Below, one piece after another: positions 9,201-33,067 of a stretch of 64,000 nt of DNA. Within the stretch, counting starts at the first letter, position 1. Each line of letters begins with the position of its first letter. Position numbers and translations under genes: made by a program. Location of the stretch: contig NMRA01000611.1 of NCBI GenBank assembly GCA_002633005.1, positions 92,674 through 156,673 of the forward strand. Reading direction: 5' to 3'. The notes beneath the pieces were generated by a model, which saw only the letters and a list, made by a program, of their open reading frames with translations, was not told where the DNA came from and ran no database searches. This stretch comes from Phoronis australis. Taxonomy: Eukaryota > Phoronida > Phoronidae.

Positions 9201-12200
9201 GTGGTTAAGGAGGAAAAGGGTAAAAGGACTCGTGTCGCAGTGGAGGGCTCTGATGAGTCTGAAGATGATGAAAAGAAAGGTCTTCATGACAAACAAAAAA
9301 GACTCAAGGTTAACCTTCCACCTGAGGCAGATTGTTTAAACACTGTCCTATAGGGACTTCTTTGTACTAGTGAAATGGTTTCCATATCGTAATGTTTGGG
9401 AGACATTTGGAAATGTAAAAGCACTAAAATCATTGCCATAAGCCAACTTGGTTGTATGCTGAGGCATTTGGGGGTTACTTACTGGTGATGTATTCAAATT
9501 CACATACATTATTTAAATATCAAAATTTGTTAAGTGTACAAGACATTACAATGCTCCTGTAAGCGCAAAAAAGGTTGATTTTGGTCTGTACCTTGACTCA
9601 TTTTAAGACTTTTTCTCACTGACTGCTTTTTTTGAAAAGCTGCACAAAATCATGTAAGCAAGGGTAAACAATGTTTGAAGCACCATCATCATTTTTCTTC
9701 GTCTCTCGTGAGCAACTAAAAAAAACACCGCATCTCCAAGTTGGTTTTCCAGAAAAAAAAACAGATCTAATATGCTGTTTAGCCAATTAGTTAGCCTTGT
9801 CTCGTTTTATTTTCTTGTAACTTTAGGCTAACTTGTCTTATTCTATTTCTACCTGAAGATGAGACTTGACCAGTCTTGAAATAAGGCTTTATTTTTATGC
9901 ACCACTGTAATGTCTCTTGGTCAACTACTTTATCCTTGCCCTTCTAAAGACCAGTCCATTAAGAAAAAGATAAACAACACGGTCATAAATTTAACAAATT
10001 CTTTGTGTAATTTTTGGATATAACGTGCCTGCATTTTGAGAAGCAGTTTTCTCCTCTGAATTACTGGCATCAAACTGGTTCTCAAAATACAGGCACATTA
10101 TATCCGACTATTGCCAATTCTTTGAGGGTCTGCTGAAAACTACTTGGATTTTAATGCAGTTTTGTAATTTTCGAGACGGTGTTATATTTACAGTTATAAT
10201 ATGAGTTGCACCGTTCTGGAAATGTATCAATTGTTCAAGTTACCAGAAATGCCGGTCTCGAATGCTCTGTCGTTTTTATCAAAGTTCAGGTCAGCAAATG
10301 GATCTTAATGATCCTTCGTTAATGGAATCTTTTTGAGGGTTTTAATAATTTCAATCTCTGGCAATCGTGCTATCTCTGAATAACAAACATGTTACTCTTT
10401 GACTAAATCTTGTTCTAAACATCCAGGAGCGTTCAGTTTTACCAGTACCAAGGAATGCTGTCACTCTTGTGCCGTAATGGCTCAAATTCTTACTATTGAA
10501 TGTATTACCAGCTGTTACGTACTTTTTCTCATTACTCATTTTGTTCATCTATTTTTCTCATTGTTGAGGGTAGTCTGTTTTGTCTTCAGAAACTGCTGTG
10601 GAATGAAATGGCAAGGATCAAACCAGATGTAGTTACAGACAGAGAAAAAGAAAGACGGCTTCAAAGGGTTGCCACAAAGTATGTACTGTACATGAAGTAT
10701 GTTTGTAGTGCAAAGGGCGAGAGTTTCTCTTGTAAGGGAATTAAAAAGTAAAGTACCAAGGTAATGTTGTCTAACTTTGAAGGTTTTAAGTGAGTGAGAA
10801 AACATCGAGTAAATATAAATTCTTCTGTAGCATGTTACCACGGCAATGTAGGGCGCCATGAAGAAGAGTGGCACTGTGCAGTGTTGATCTCTGGCTTCTC
10901 ATTGGTTAACACCACATTCACTCAGTTGATTGGTGGGAAGATGTCTTATCAGTTTTGACCACGGGGACTTGCGGTTGCAGTTGTTGGCAGCTGTGTGTCT
11001 CAAGAGACAATGGATATGCGCCCTCTGTCAGTCATTGGTTGAATTACAGTATCGCCTGTGGCTAAAAAGTATGATCCTGGAGCAGTGTGTTCTGTTGCAG
11101 TTGTCTTATGTGTATGCTTGGTCCTGATCAGTAGGAGCAGAGGCTGCCCTCTGATGCCTGTATTCTTTAAGTAGTGCCTGTTTTTCTGCTTTTTCCCCAA
11201 TGGTTTTGATGCACGACTTGACGGTCGACCTCTACCTGCTGGGATCGGATGCCAAAGCTTCCCAGTCTGCAATGTTGATGTTTCTCGTCTTCAGATCATG
11301 CTTACAAATATCTTTATAATAAAGCATGGGGTTTCCTGCAGGTCTGGTTCCAGTGGCAAGCTCTCCATAAATGTCTTTGGCATTCTTCCATCGTCTATGC
11401 GCCTCATGTGGCCAAGCCAATGGAGGCGCCTCTGGGTAATCATTGCGCTCACACAAGGCAGTCCCGCCTGGGTTAGAACTTTGTTGTTGGGGACATGATC
11501 CAGCCATGTGATGCTGAATATCCTTCTCAGTCAGCACATATGAAAAGATTTGAGTCTGTGCTCTTGACGGGTGTATAGCAACCATGATTCGCTGCTCTAT
11601 AGGAGAGTGCTGAGGACACAAGCCGGGTAGACCTTCATCTTGGTGTTGGTGGTCAGCATACGATTTTCCCAGACCTTTTCTGTTAGGCGAGCCATTGCTG
11701 AGTCTGCTTTGCCAATCGTGGTGTTGAGTTCAGGATACAGTGAAAGATTGCTAGTGATAGTAGAACTAAGAAAAATGAACTTGTCTACCACCTCGAGAGT
11801 ATAGTCAACAACGGTGATGTTAGGGACACTGGCTCGTCTTGATTCATGACATTGTTTTTCTTGAAGCTGATGGTAAGTCCAAACTTCTCGCAGGCATGAG
11901 CGAAGCAGTCAACAAGACGTTGGAGTGCTTCCTCGCTATGATCCGTAGTGGCACCATGATCAGCAAAGAGCATCTCTGTAATGAGTAGTCGTTGCTCGTT
12001 GGTCTCTGCATGAAGGTGGGCAAGGTTGAAGAGGTTCCCATCGCTTCGAGTATGGAGGTGGGCTCCATCATTTGACTGGGCCAAAAGGTATAGTAGGGAG
12101 AAGAATGCGTGGAAGAGTGCTGGAGCGAGAATGTACCCCTGGTTCACTTCACTCTTGATGGAAAATGGATCAGAAGATGAGCCATCATGCATGTCACCAT

Positions 12201-13488
12201 GGAAAAATGTGATTATCCCCTAAAGCTTGCGGGAGGGCATTAAATCTTTTGTAGTAGGGAAAATAGGCCTCTTTCCTACTGACAAGGTCGAAGGCTTTTG
12301 TAAGATCCATGAAAGCAATGAACTGAATCGACAGAGTGTTGTCTCTGCTCATGGCACCTTTCTTGTAATTGTCTCTAAGAAAATATCAAGTAGCAACAAG
12401 TCAGGTGGATTCAATCTATGCATTTCACACAAGTGCTTACTACATGTTAATTTGAGTGGATAAAGCATCAAATAAAACTACGTGGCACAGTCTGCATATT
12501 TTGCCTGTTCATTTCTGGACGATTTGTTTACTACCGACATTCAAGCAAAGTGTGAACGTATTTTGGCTCTCACACAACATTCTGTGTGTTGTGAAGTAAT
12601 GTGATCTGTCACTTCTGTGTGTCTCTGTGTTAGAGTGTACGCTTGGCTTTTATTTTGCTATTCGGTTTTGAACGGGTGCAAATATCCATGTTTCTGCTTT
12701 TATTTCAGGGGCGTGGTACAATTATTCAATGCAGTTAGAAAACAGCAAAATCTGGTCGAAGAGAAATTGAAACAGGTGGGGTCGTCAGAAAACAAACGTG
12801 AGAAAGTGATGAAGTCTCTCAGCAAAGGAGACTTCCTAGACATGCTGAAGGGGGGCAAGTCGAATTTGTCAGAGAAAACTAGCAGTTTGAAAAATGTAAG
12901 CCACCTTGGTTGGAATATACTCTATGCCTTAAGTCTTTTACTATTTACAGTTATACTAAGTGCGTCTTTGTAAGGTCAAACATGGTCAACGTACGGTAAA
13001 ATTCTACCAATTTTGGACAGAGTATCGCCGACTGCTGAAATTTTATTTTCTCATTCTGTCATGTAAAATATATTGCAACAAATTAATGCTTTACATGTTC
13101 AAGTTTTGCATAATATCTACCATCACACAAAACGTTTAACGTTTGAAGCAATGACTTCAGCCTTTGATTACAAACATCATCTAAAGTAATTTTCACAATG
13201 CCAATTGTCTTTGTGGAATATAATTGAAAATTTCTGTGCAATCACTTGTTCGATATCTACATTCTTCAAAAACAACTCCGCCTATTACAGTATCTATGCA
13301 TGATAGAATGTTCATTCTGTGGCCGCTGTTGTTTGTAGACAAGTGTGGACACTGAGGAGAGTGAAAAGCCAGCTTGGAATGTTTTAAGAGACGACTTCAT
13401 GATGGGAGCAAAAATGAAGGACTGGGACAAAGAAGACAGTGCCAGTGAACACGACGAGGGTGAAAATATGGACAGTGACTCGGGATGA
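6236..13488 (+). CDS. RRP15: RRP15, ribosomal RNA processing protein 15
   Basis: Exons: 8986-9308, 10590-10678, 12709-12895 and 13339-13488 (TGA at 13486-13488). All have AG/GT borders and phases that join in frame. A candidate first exon is 6236-6272, starting ATGGCAGAAACAGG and leaving one base that joins in frame; with it the protein is 261 residues against about 280 in human. Order of features: an acidic stretch ([13 protein letters not shown]), [10 protein letters not shown], a Lys/Glu-rich segment, [20 protein letters not shown], the conserved [13 protein letters not shown], then [20 protein letters not shown] and an acidic tail. These are the hallmark RRP15 blocks. RRP15 is a nucleolar factor for large-subunit pre-rRNA processing. 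The last four exons are firm. The first is tentative because it is only 12 codons and weakly conserved. The donor after 9308 (GTTAAC) is weak. A DNA element and a LINE lie in the introns. Confidence 0.9.
6743..8563. mobile_element. 1.8-kb DNA element with subrepeat-rich inverted ends
   Basis: The left end CCGTAAACGTTCGGGTTAAC and the right end (reverse complement CTGTAAACGTTCGGGTTAAC) form terminal inverted repeats. Inside each end lie tandem, diverged units of the type TTAACCGCCCACCCCCGATT with TTAAGCGCCCA: about four at the left (6760-6950) and four at the right (8385-8545), in opposite orientation. The middle has no intact transposase that could be recognised. A lone, degraded right end of the same family lies at 55340-55435. 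It sits in the first intron of RRP15 if the candidate first exon is right. Confidence 0.75.
8564..8985. other. RRP15 intron, no further feature
   Basis: Remaining intron sequence between the DNA element and the acceptor TCTCTTGCAG at 8976-8985. Nothing else was recognised. Confidence 0.4.
9997..10124. mobile_element. Short hairpin MITE with 9-bp flanking repeat
   Basis: Two 34-base arms (10016-10049 and 10072-10105) are near-perfect inverted copies: GGATATAACGTGCCTGCATT and the reverse complement reading GGATATAATGTGCCTGTATT. The insert of about 110 bp is flanked by the direct repeat AATTCTTTG at 9997-10005 and 10116-10124, which looks like a target-site duplication. The rest of the intron (9309-10589) shows nothing else. 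Confidence 0.65.
10980..12350 (-). mobile_element. Non-LTR retrotransposon (LINE) reverse transcriptase remnant
   Basis: On the minus strand, pieces in several frames give [13 protein letters not shown] (RT palm motif, about 12335-12270), [19 protein letters not shown], then [33 protein letters not shown], and towards the 3' end [17 protein letters not shown] and [19 protein letters not shown]. This is the RT and C-terminal region of a LINE. The catalytic F-x-D-D box reads FADH, so the second aspartate is lost, and stops and frameshifts separate the blocks. The endonuclease part was not found, consistent with 5' truncation. It is a dead insertion in the RRP15 intron between 10678 and 12709, opposite to RRP15. 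The clade was not determined. Confidence 0.85.
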
Positions 13489-13727
13489 CCCATATTTGTG
13501 TGCAAGAATGTTGAACTAATTTGCCTGTGTACTCACAGGTTAGCAGCTTGAAGAAAACAAGAGTTGTCTGTCTTACAATATTCCTTATGCAATTAAATTT
13601 CTCGTTTTTGCTTTAATTTATGGGTCTGTTCACAGAGAAAATTTCATGATATAATGCTGCTCTATGTGTCAGAATAGGTATTATAGCCTTCAAAATATCA
13701 GAGCACCACTTTTTTAATAGAACTATT
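13489..13727 (+). other. RRP15 3' untranslated region
   Basis: Sequence after the RRP15 stop. An ATTAAA at 13592-13597, about 105 bases after the stop, is a plausible poly(A) signal variant. The foldback element begins at the end of this region. Confidence 0.4.
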
Positions 13728-15188
13728 TATACCACAATATTAGCCTTGAATGGCCAATACAACCGTGTAATAACCCATTTAGTTATATCACTAGTGAGAT
13801 AACATTTTGGCGGGAACCGAGGACGGTTTCGAACCCTGGCCGCAAGAGTTTCGAGTCATCCACTTTACCACTACACCACTCAGCGGCTGACGTCATCGAA
13901 CGTGAAAATAGAATACTTAAATGAGCATGAGCAACAATCGCATGTTCAACAAAGGGCATTGTACCGACATTTATACGCTATGAAAAATAAGATGCAAAAT
14001 TTCCATGAAAACGATATTTTAATTCAGTGAAATTTTTCTCTCACGTTCTCTCAATTGTAAATCACCGATCTCCATTTTGAATGCGGATATCGTGTCGTCA
14101 GGATCCTTTGGCTTGAGCATTATACTCAGTTGCCAGTGGTAACCTACTTTAGCAGATATTTTCCCGGTCGAAGCTTGGTGTGATAAAATGTGTAGTAAGC
14201 TATAATAGTTACTAAACCTTAATTTATAGATTTATTCTATTTCTATTTTGTTTAAATTATCAATTGGTTTTGTGTAAAAGCATTATTTGACAAAAATAGC
14301 TTGGCTTTCCTTAAAAGGTCACGACTTCCGACCCCGGGCCTCTGACATAGAAAGGTAGATCGATTCATTGCAATGTTTCTCATTCAGTATGTGGTATAAA
14401 TAGATTATTACCTGTTCTCGGTCGTTATCCCCCTTTTCTAGAGCCCTCATGGATTTTGGAGAATTTTCGCTCGTAGAGCCCGAGTGGATTTTTTTGCATT
14501 AGCCCCGAGGGTGATAATTCTATAAAATCCACGAGGGCTCTAGATAAGGGGGATAAACTACTTTCTATGTCAGAGGCCCGGGGTCGGGACCTTTTCAGAA
14601 AAGCCAAGCTATTTTTGTCAAATAATGCTTTTACTCAAAACCAATTGAAAAATAAAACAAAATAGAAATAATGTGAATCTCTAATAAAGGTTTAGCAACT
14701 ATTATAGCTTACTACACATTTTATCACGCCAAGCTTCGACCGGGAAAATATCGTCTGCTAAAGTAGGTTACCACTAGTACCGGTAACTGACCATAATGCT
14801 CAAGTCAAAGGAACCCAACGACACGACACCCGCATTCAAATTGGAGATCGGTGATTTACAAGTGAGAGAACATGAGAGAAAAATTTCACTGAATTAAAAT
14901 ATCGTTTTTATGGAAATTTTGCGTCTTATTTTTCATAGCGTATAATGTCAGTGCAATGCCCCTTGCTGAACATGCGATTGTTGCGCGTGCTCGTTTAAGT
15001 ATTCTATTTTCACATTCAATGACGTCAGCCGCCGAGTGGTGTAGTTGTAAAGTCAGCGACTCGAAACTCTTGAGGCCCAGGTTCGAATCCGGCCATGGTT
15101 TCCTGCCAAAATGTTATCTCACTAGTGAGATAACTAAATGGGTTATTACACGGTTGTATCTGCCATTCGAGCCTGATATTGTGGTATA
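13728..15188. mobile_element. Complete 1.45-kb foldback element with tRNA-like blocks in both arms
   Basis: The left arm (13732 to about 14355) and right arm (about 14555 to 15184) are inverted copies, roughly 620 bp each. The ends read CCACAATATTAG and its counterpart GATATTGTGG, each flanked by TATA. Each arm carries, from outside in, a 22-base palindrome (13782-13803 with one mismatch; 15113-15134 perfect), a tRNA-like block with A and B box resemblance (about 13805-13885 and 15036-15106), GATGACGTCAGC, and AAGCTTCGACCGGGAAAATA. The loop (14430-14556) is itself an inverted repeat around CTAGAGCCCTC. No ORF of note. TATA flanks may be a target-site duplication or part of the inverted repeat, since TATA is its own reverse complement. 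Confidence 0.8.
15036..15106 (+). repeat. tRNA-like block, right arm
   Basis: GAGTGGTGTAGTTGTAAAG then GGTTCGAATCC: A-box-like and canonical B-box-like sequences at tRNA-like spacing. The mirror copy in the left arm holds GGTTCGAAACC on the minus strand. Both are inside the foldback element, so they are not counted as host tRNA genes. Confidence 0.6.
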
Positions 15189-16813
15189 ACAATGGTTATT
15201 TTGTGGAACTGTGAGCTGCCACATGATATACCGCAACACGAGAGGGTTTCAACAATATGTGCAGTGCAGTAAAACTGGACATTGCTGCAAATGTCATAGT
15301 GCAGCCTTGTCGGGCATGCATTTGTAAAATAAGCTATTTTTAAAAATATCGTCCGCAATGTCAGTTTTAATCTTATTGTGGATTCGCTTTATCAGAAAAT
15401 TACAAGAAACTTCAGATTATGAAGATTTGCTAGCCTTTCTTACGAAGTATGACGTTAGGTTCTCGCTGGTGAAAATATTTGAGTTTGAAAGAATACATTC
15501 TAAGCCGAGGTTGGAACTTAGTTCTCAGAATGGAATTTAGTTTTGGCATTTTCCATTCTACTTTTGTACCATTTGTAGATATCTGACCAAATACAGGGGA
15601 GAGTTCAGTAGCTGTCCTGCGACTAGAAACAAAAACCAAATCAGAGGAGTTCTCGTTTAAAATACTTGACAATATCTCACATAATCTCGCGAAGTCTTGT
15701 TTATCAGCAAGGTCCTAGCATTACTGACTTGCTGGTAAGGTTGCTCAAAAATTACTGTTCTAATATACAGTGGGATTGCTATATTGGGTAATAGGCGTCA
15801 TAAATGAATACTTTTAATCATATACTTTATTTCAGTTGAAATGAATAATACATGTACATGGCAAAAATGCAGTCAATCTAACTGAAATTAAAATATTGTT
15901 TATAATACAAAAACAGCATTCCATTTAATATTTGCAGTCTCCAATTTTGTTAAAATCATGCATGTTGACTAGATTCGGGGATATTCATCCAACTTGGGAG
16001 GCTAATCTCAATTTCAGGTAACAACCAGAACAAAACCACTAACATCTATCAAGTAATACATTGACAATGCTCACCCGAAAAACAGAATTTTAGCTAATCA
16101 ATTAAAATGTACATCCCTTAAGGCCCAAAACACAAGCCTGCAAAAGCAATTGATTTAGTTTAAACGCTGGTACCCAAGGATCTAATCTCGGTACTCAAAA
16201 CTCCAACTCGTACATTGACCAATTGCATAACTAGCTTCCTTATCAAGTCCGGAGATAAGACCCTGGGCAGAAAAAAGGACTCGGCGTTCACAGCCTTTGC
16301 ACTATTCAAACAAAATTCAGAAGCAGACTCGTTTAAACTTGGTTGAAATCGTAGAAAACGAGGACATGGTAAGGCCAGGAGCTATGTCCTATTAGATTAA
16401 AAATTTCATAAAACTTAGTGGAACACCCATCAGTTATTCAGCCTTGTTTGCAAAGGTTCACGAACAGATTACTACATATTTGAATGATTTTCAGGTAAGT
16501 TGCATGTAAACTCGATTCTGCTACCAAAAAAGTACAAGTGTAAATATGCCAATGTATAAAGCAGACCTTTCAAAAAGTACAGTGCAAAAAGTTCATACAA
16601 CACAGTACACAGAAAAATCAGGCTGAATTATTCTCGGAAAGATTCGTTAATATATTAAAGGAGTGGACAACAGGATAACATAAGCCACAGTCGAGTCTCA
16701 AAGTAAGCCAAGCCACTGAAACTGCTCCAATTTTTTTCTAAGAAAATCAAGGCCAAGGTAGCGTTCAGTAACACTAGGACCTTGCTATAATCTAGCCTAA
16801 ATCATGTTCTCAT
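15189..16813. other. Intergenic, convergent RRP15/SMAD4 interval, left part
   Basis: No gene recognised. A short motif ending AGGTCCTAGCATTACTG occurs near 15711-15727 and again near 16864-16880, with an inverted version near 16768-16788, indicating a small dispersed repeat. Confidence 0.4.
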
Positions 16814-17356
16814 TTAAAATGCACGGTTTGTAACGCGTAATCTCGCAGTCTTGCTTTTTAGCGAGGTCCTAGCATTACTGAAATCTACTCCGTCTTTTCT
16901 ATCCACCACAAATTCCATCATGTACACTTGGTGCCAACTTTCATGAGGATGATTGACGGACATGTCGAACATTCGGAAGAGCAAATTCGCAGAAAGTTGT
17001 TTAATTAACAATGACCTCGATAAGTGATTATGAAACTCGCCAGACCAAGTTGATACTTGCAAAATAATTTCATTAAAGCGGCATGGAATGCGAAAGCTCG
17101 TCAAAATATTTTTTATTATACAGTTCCTGACAAAAGAACCATCTTGCAATGCCAAGTACAGAGTAATTCACTTTACCCTCTGAGGATATTTCCAGAGAAA
17201 AACCACAAAATTCATGGTTTGTGAAATACACAAGAAGGAAAAACTGTGGTTATCACAGTTTCTGATAAGTGCACTCATGCGCTCAGTCAGTTGCTTGAGC
17301 TCAAAGGTCACATTTTCCATATAAGGGAAATGTGCTATGTCTATGTTTTGCCACAC
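16814..17356 (-). other. Long minus-strand open frame with one stop, unknown
   Basis: One minus-strand frame stays open for about 180 codons from 17356 to 16814 except for a single TGA at about 17168. The conceptual product (for example FELKQLTERMSALIRN before the stop, HESWHQVYMMEFVVDRKDG after it) was not recognised, and no splice partners were found. Its 3' end runs into the small repeat noted near 16864-16880. It could be a decayed exon, an old transposon piece, or chance. Confidence 0.25.
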
Positions 17357-19865
17357 CCAATAAGGAGACGTACTTTGCCTTGTGGGAGAAAAAACGATAT
17401 GGCGAGCAGCTGACAGATCGTTTTTTTTTGAAATTTCAAACTAAAAGGAAATGCTTTGATATAAACAGAAATTAAGTCTTGTAGAACAAACCCTAAAAAT
17501 ACCTGGTGAGCAGCTTGAATTCTGTTTCAGTGGCAGGACTCCACTTTCAATATTGCAACTAGGTCTCTTTAATGCGTTCCAGGCCTCTTTAAGATGAAGT
17601 TTCCCCATGAAAGTTTTTCAGAATTTTCAACACAACTTTCACTTCTTATTCAGTTAAGTATTCTCATTTGTATGGAATTCACGAACGCAGCCAACAGCTT
17701 TTAGGGAAAAGACCACTTTTCTGTACTTGAGATTAAGCATAGTTTAAAAACCAATTTCTTCAGACATGCGGACAAGCAGCATATTGGAGATTTATCTGTC
17801 CTAAGTGTGCGACCATGTACCTGCAGCTGCATTCTGGCCAGGCACCCACAATTAACTTCATCGGTTAAAAGAAGCAAACACATTTGCCCATTTACGTGAT
17901 CACTAGACCCCAAAAGTAGTAGACAACTGTTTCCACACCGTGACAGTCTTTCCAGCTACTCTGTCAATTCCGTTTGCAATCGGTCGTGGTGTCGAGAATT
18001 CTGCTTGCCCTTGGCCATCATGACGGGAAACTCTGGGTCATTCTGTCCCATTACGTTTGGCGTGTTATGAAGAAAGCAGCAGAAAAAGACGTGACAGACT
18101 GTTGATCATAAGGCATAAAATTCACAAAACTACACCGGGACAGACAGACAGACAGACACACGACTAAACAGACATGACCACATGGTTCAAAATATGTACA
18201 CATCAACGGATATATATCATCCTACAATACACGTTTGACAAAACGTTGAAAAACCATCTGAGTCCTGACAGTTTTACCAGACACGGCATCTCTCACAAAC
18301 TGATATAATTCGAAGTAAGTAAAATTTAATGTTTTAACTTTCAAAAGTCAATTGGCAATCCTAAAAGCTTAATACAAAACATGTATTAAACAGGCATATA
18401 ACTTTTACACACACATTCATCGAGCACAATCCTAAGATCTAATTGTTCATTTCGTTCATTCAGAAGACTGGAAATAAGTAGCAGCTGAACATAAACATCA
18501 GACCTATCTATAAATGTTCATCTAGCTACAAAACACAAGACTTGCAACTATATCTTTTCATTGTGTAACCCTAAATGGCAAATCCTACCGTCAAAAGCAT
18601 TGAATGTAGAGATAGTCAAAGTCAAAGTTACCATAAATCTGGTTTATCTAAAAAACGAAAAATAGTCAATTAGACCACTTGTCTTTAGAAAATGGTCTCG
18701 ACATGTTCGTTACTGAAATTAGAGGGTGATTTACGGGACAGGAAAGACCAGACAATTGGAAACTGCCTGAGAACAGGTTCAACAAGCTGGCTCGTCACGA
18801 CGGCCATTTTAGACACAGAGTAAGGTCTCGACCAGTGTCACTTCTTTTCAAGCTCATAAACCCCTTCTAATCTGTAAAAAGAACAAGTTTGAGACAACAG
18901 GTATTAGTCTAAATCAGAAGTTCATTTCTTTGATGGGACGCGGATTTATAGCATCTTTGAGTGAAGTAGTAATGCATTATCTCACAAAGTGGTTCATCTG
19001 GTCACAATTGGTCCAGGAGGAACTCCCGTTCTCTGTGTATACGGGTACAATGTAGCCACATTCAAAGTTCAGTTAAAATACATATTAAAGTGCATTTCTG
19101 ACCAAATGACCTGTGCTTAAGAACACAATACAGAGGGGTATAATTTTCTAGAACACCACATGATACAGTCATAATTTGTTTGACAAAAACGGAAGGAACG
19201 CAATTTTTCATCTGCACCCTCCCTCCTTAACTGAAATTGGATCGAGTACCCACCCCTTAAACAGAACTGCACACAAGATAACATCACGCAGTGTCTATGA
19301 ACACTTTCAAATATATGTAAACGGTTAACGATACTACTTGCAGGGTACAAAATGCTAAAAATAACACAGGAGAATATAATTGAACAACTTTTACACTATC
19401 AGCCTATTCGCAACTGCACAGACTTCGAGTTTGGCAGGACTATTTATTCCAAAACAGAATTTCCTGAGAACTTTTAAAAACAGTTTTCATTGGATACAAA
19501 CACACAAGGATTCTTAGAGACTTTGCAAACAGAGCCCCCTTTAGAATACACAGAGCTTATCTACGGTTATTACTAAAAGCATAAAACAAGTTTGCTTCAA
19601 AAGAAGGTGTTAAAAACCTCCAAAATAAGCACAATGTCACATACAGGCAGCATGTTAACGGGTGAACCAACAAGTTGCATAAAAACAAAATGACGAGCAA
19701 TGACATGCCAACCGCGACACATTGCATTACCCTGGCCTAGCAAAACCTCTGCAATTCTTCCAAAACACTCTCCATTCCAAGTCACCCATGTGACTCCACT
19801 TATGAACTATACTCATTTCCTGCCGCTTTGTAGTTAAAAATTGTTCGTGTCTCCAAGACATGTGG
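17357..19865. other. Intergenic / possible SMAD4 3' untranslated region
   Basis: No gene recognised. It contains a short (CAGA)n microsatellite at about 18138-18162 and a segment near 17993-18060 (GGCCATCATGACGGGAAACT) that resembles the long-TIR element at 54262-54862. A TTTATT at 19443-19448, AATAAA on the minus strand about 700 bases past the SMAD4 stop, is one candidate poly(A) signal. Confidence 0.35.
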
Positions 19866-20138
19866 TTTAATATAGCTGACCAGTAGCATCCTCCTTACCA
19901 ACTCCGGGCTGGGGAAATCTGCGATGAAAGTTTGCACCTCCACAACATGCAGGTACATAAACATAAAATCATCTCCACTACTTTCCCTCTCCCAACAGCT
20001 TTGGGTGAATGTGTCGTCACGGAGCACTTCCTTGTCACATTTCCACAGTAAAGACTTCCAAATCCATGTCACCCTCTGCTCACTGAACTATTCACCCCTC
20101 CTTGGCAATGACAATGTCCAACTAGACAACGCTGCACC

Positions 20139-33067
<12,929 letters not shown>

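Noticed and set aside
19800-20072. 90-codon minus-strand frame starting MTWIWKS, repeated at 20484-20705
   Set aside because: It lies just downstream of the SMAD4 stop in 3' untranslated sequence and occurs twice only because of the 633-bp duplication.
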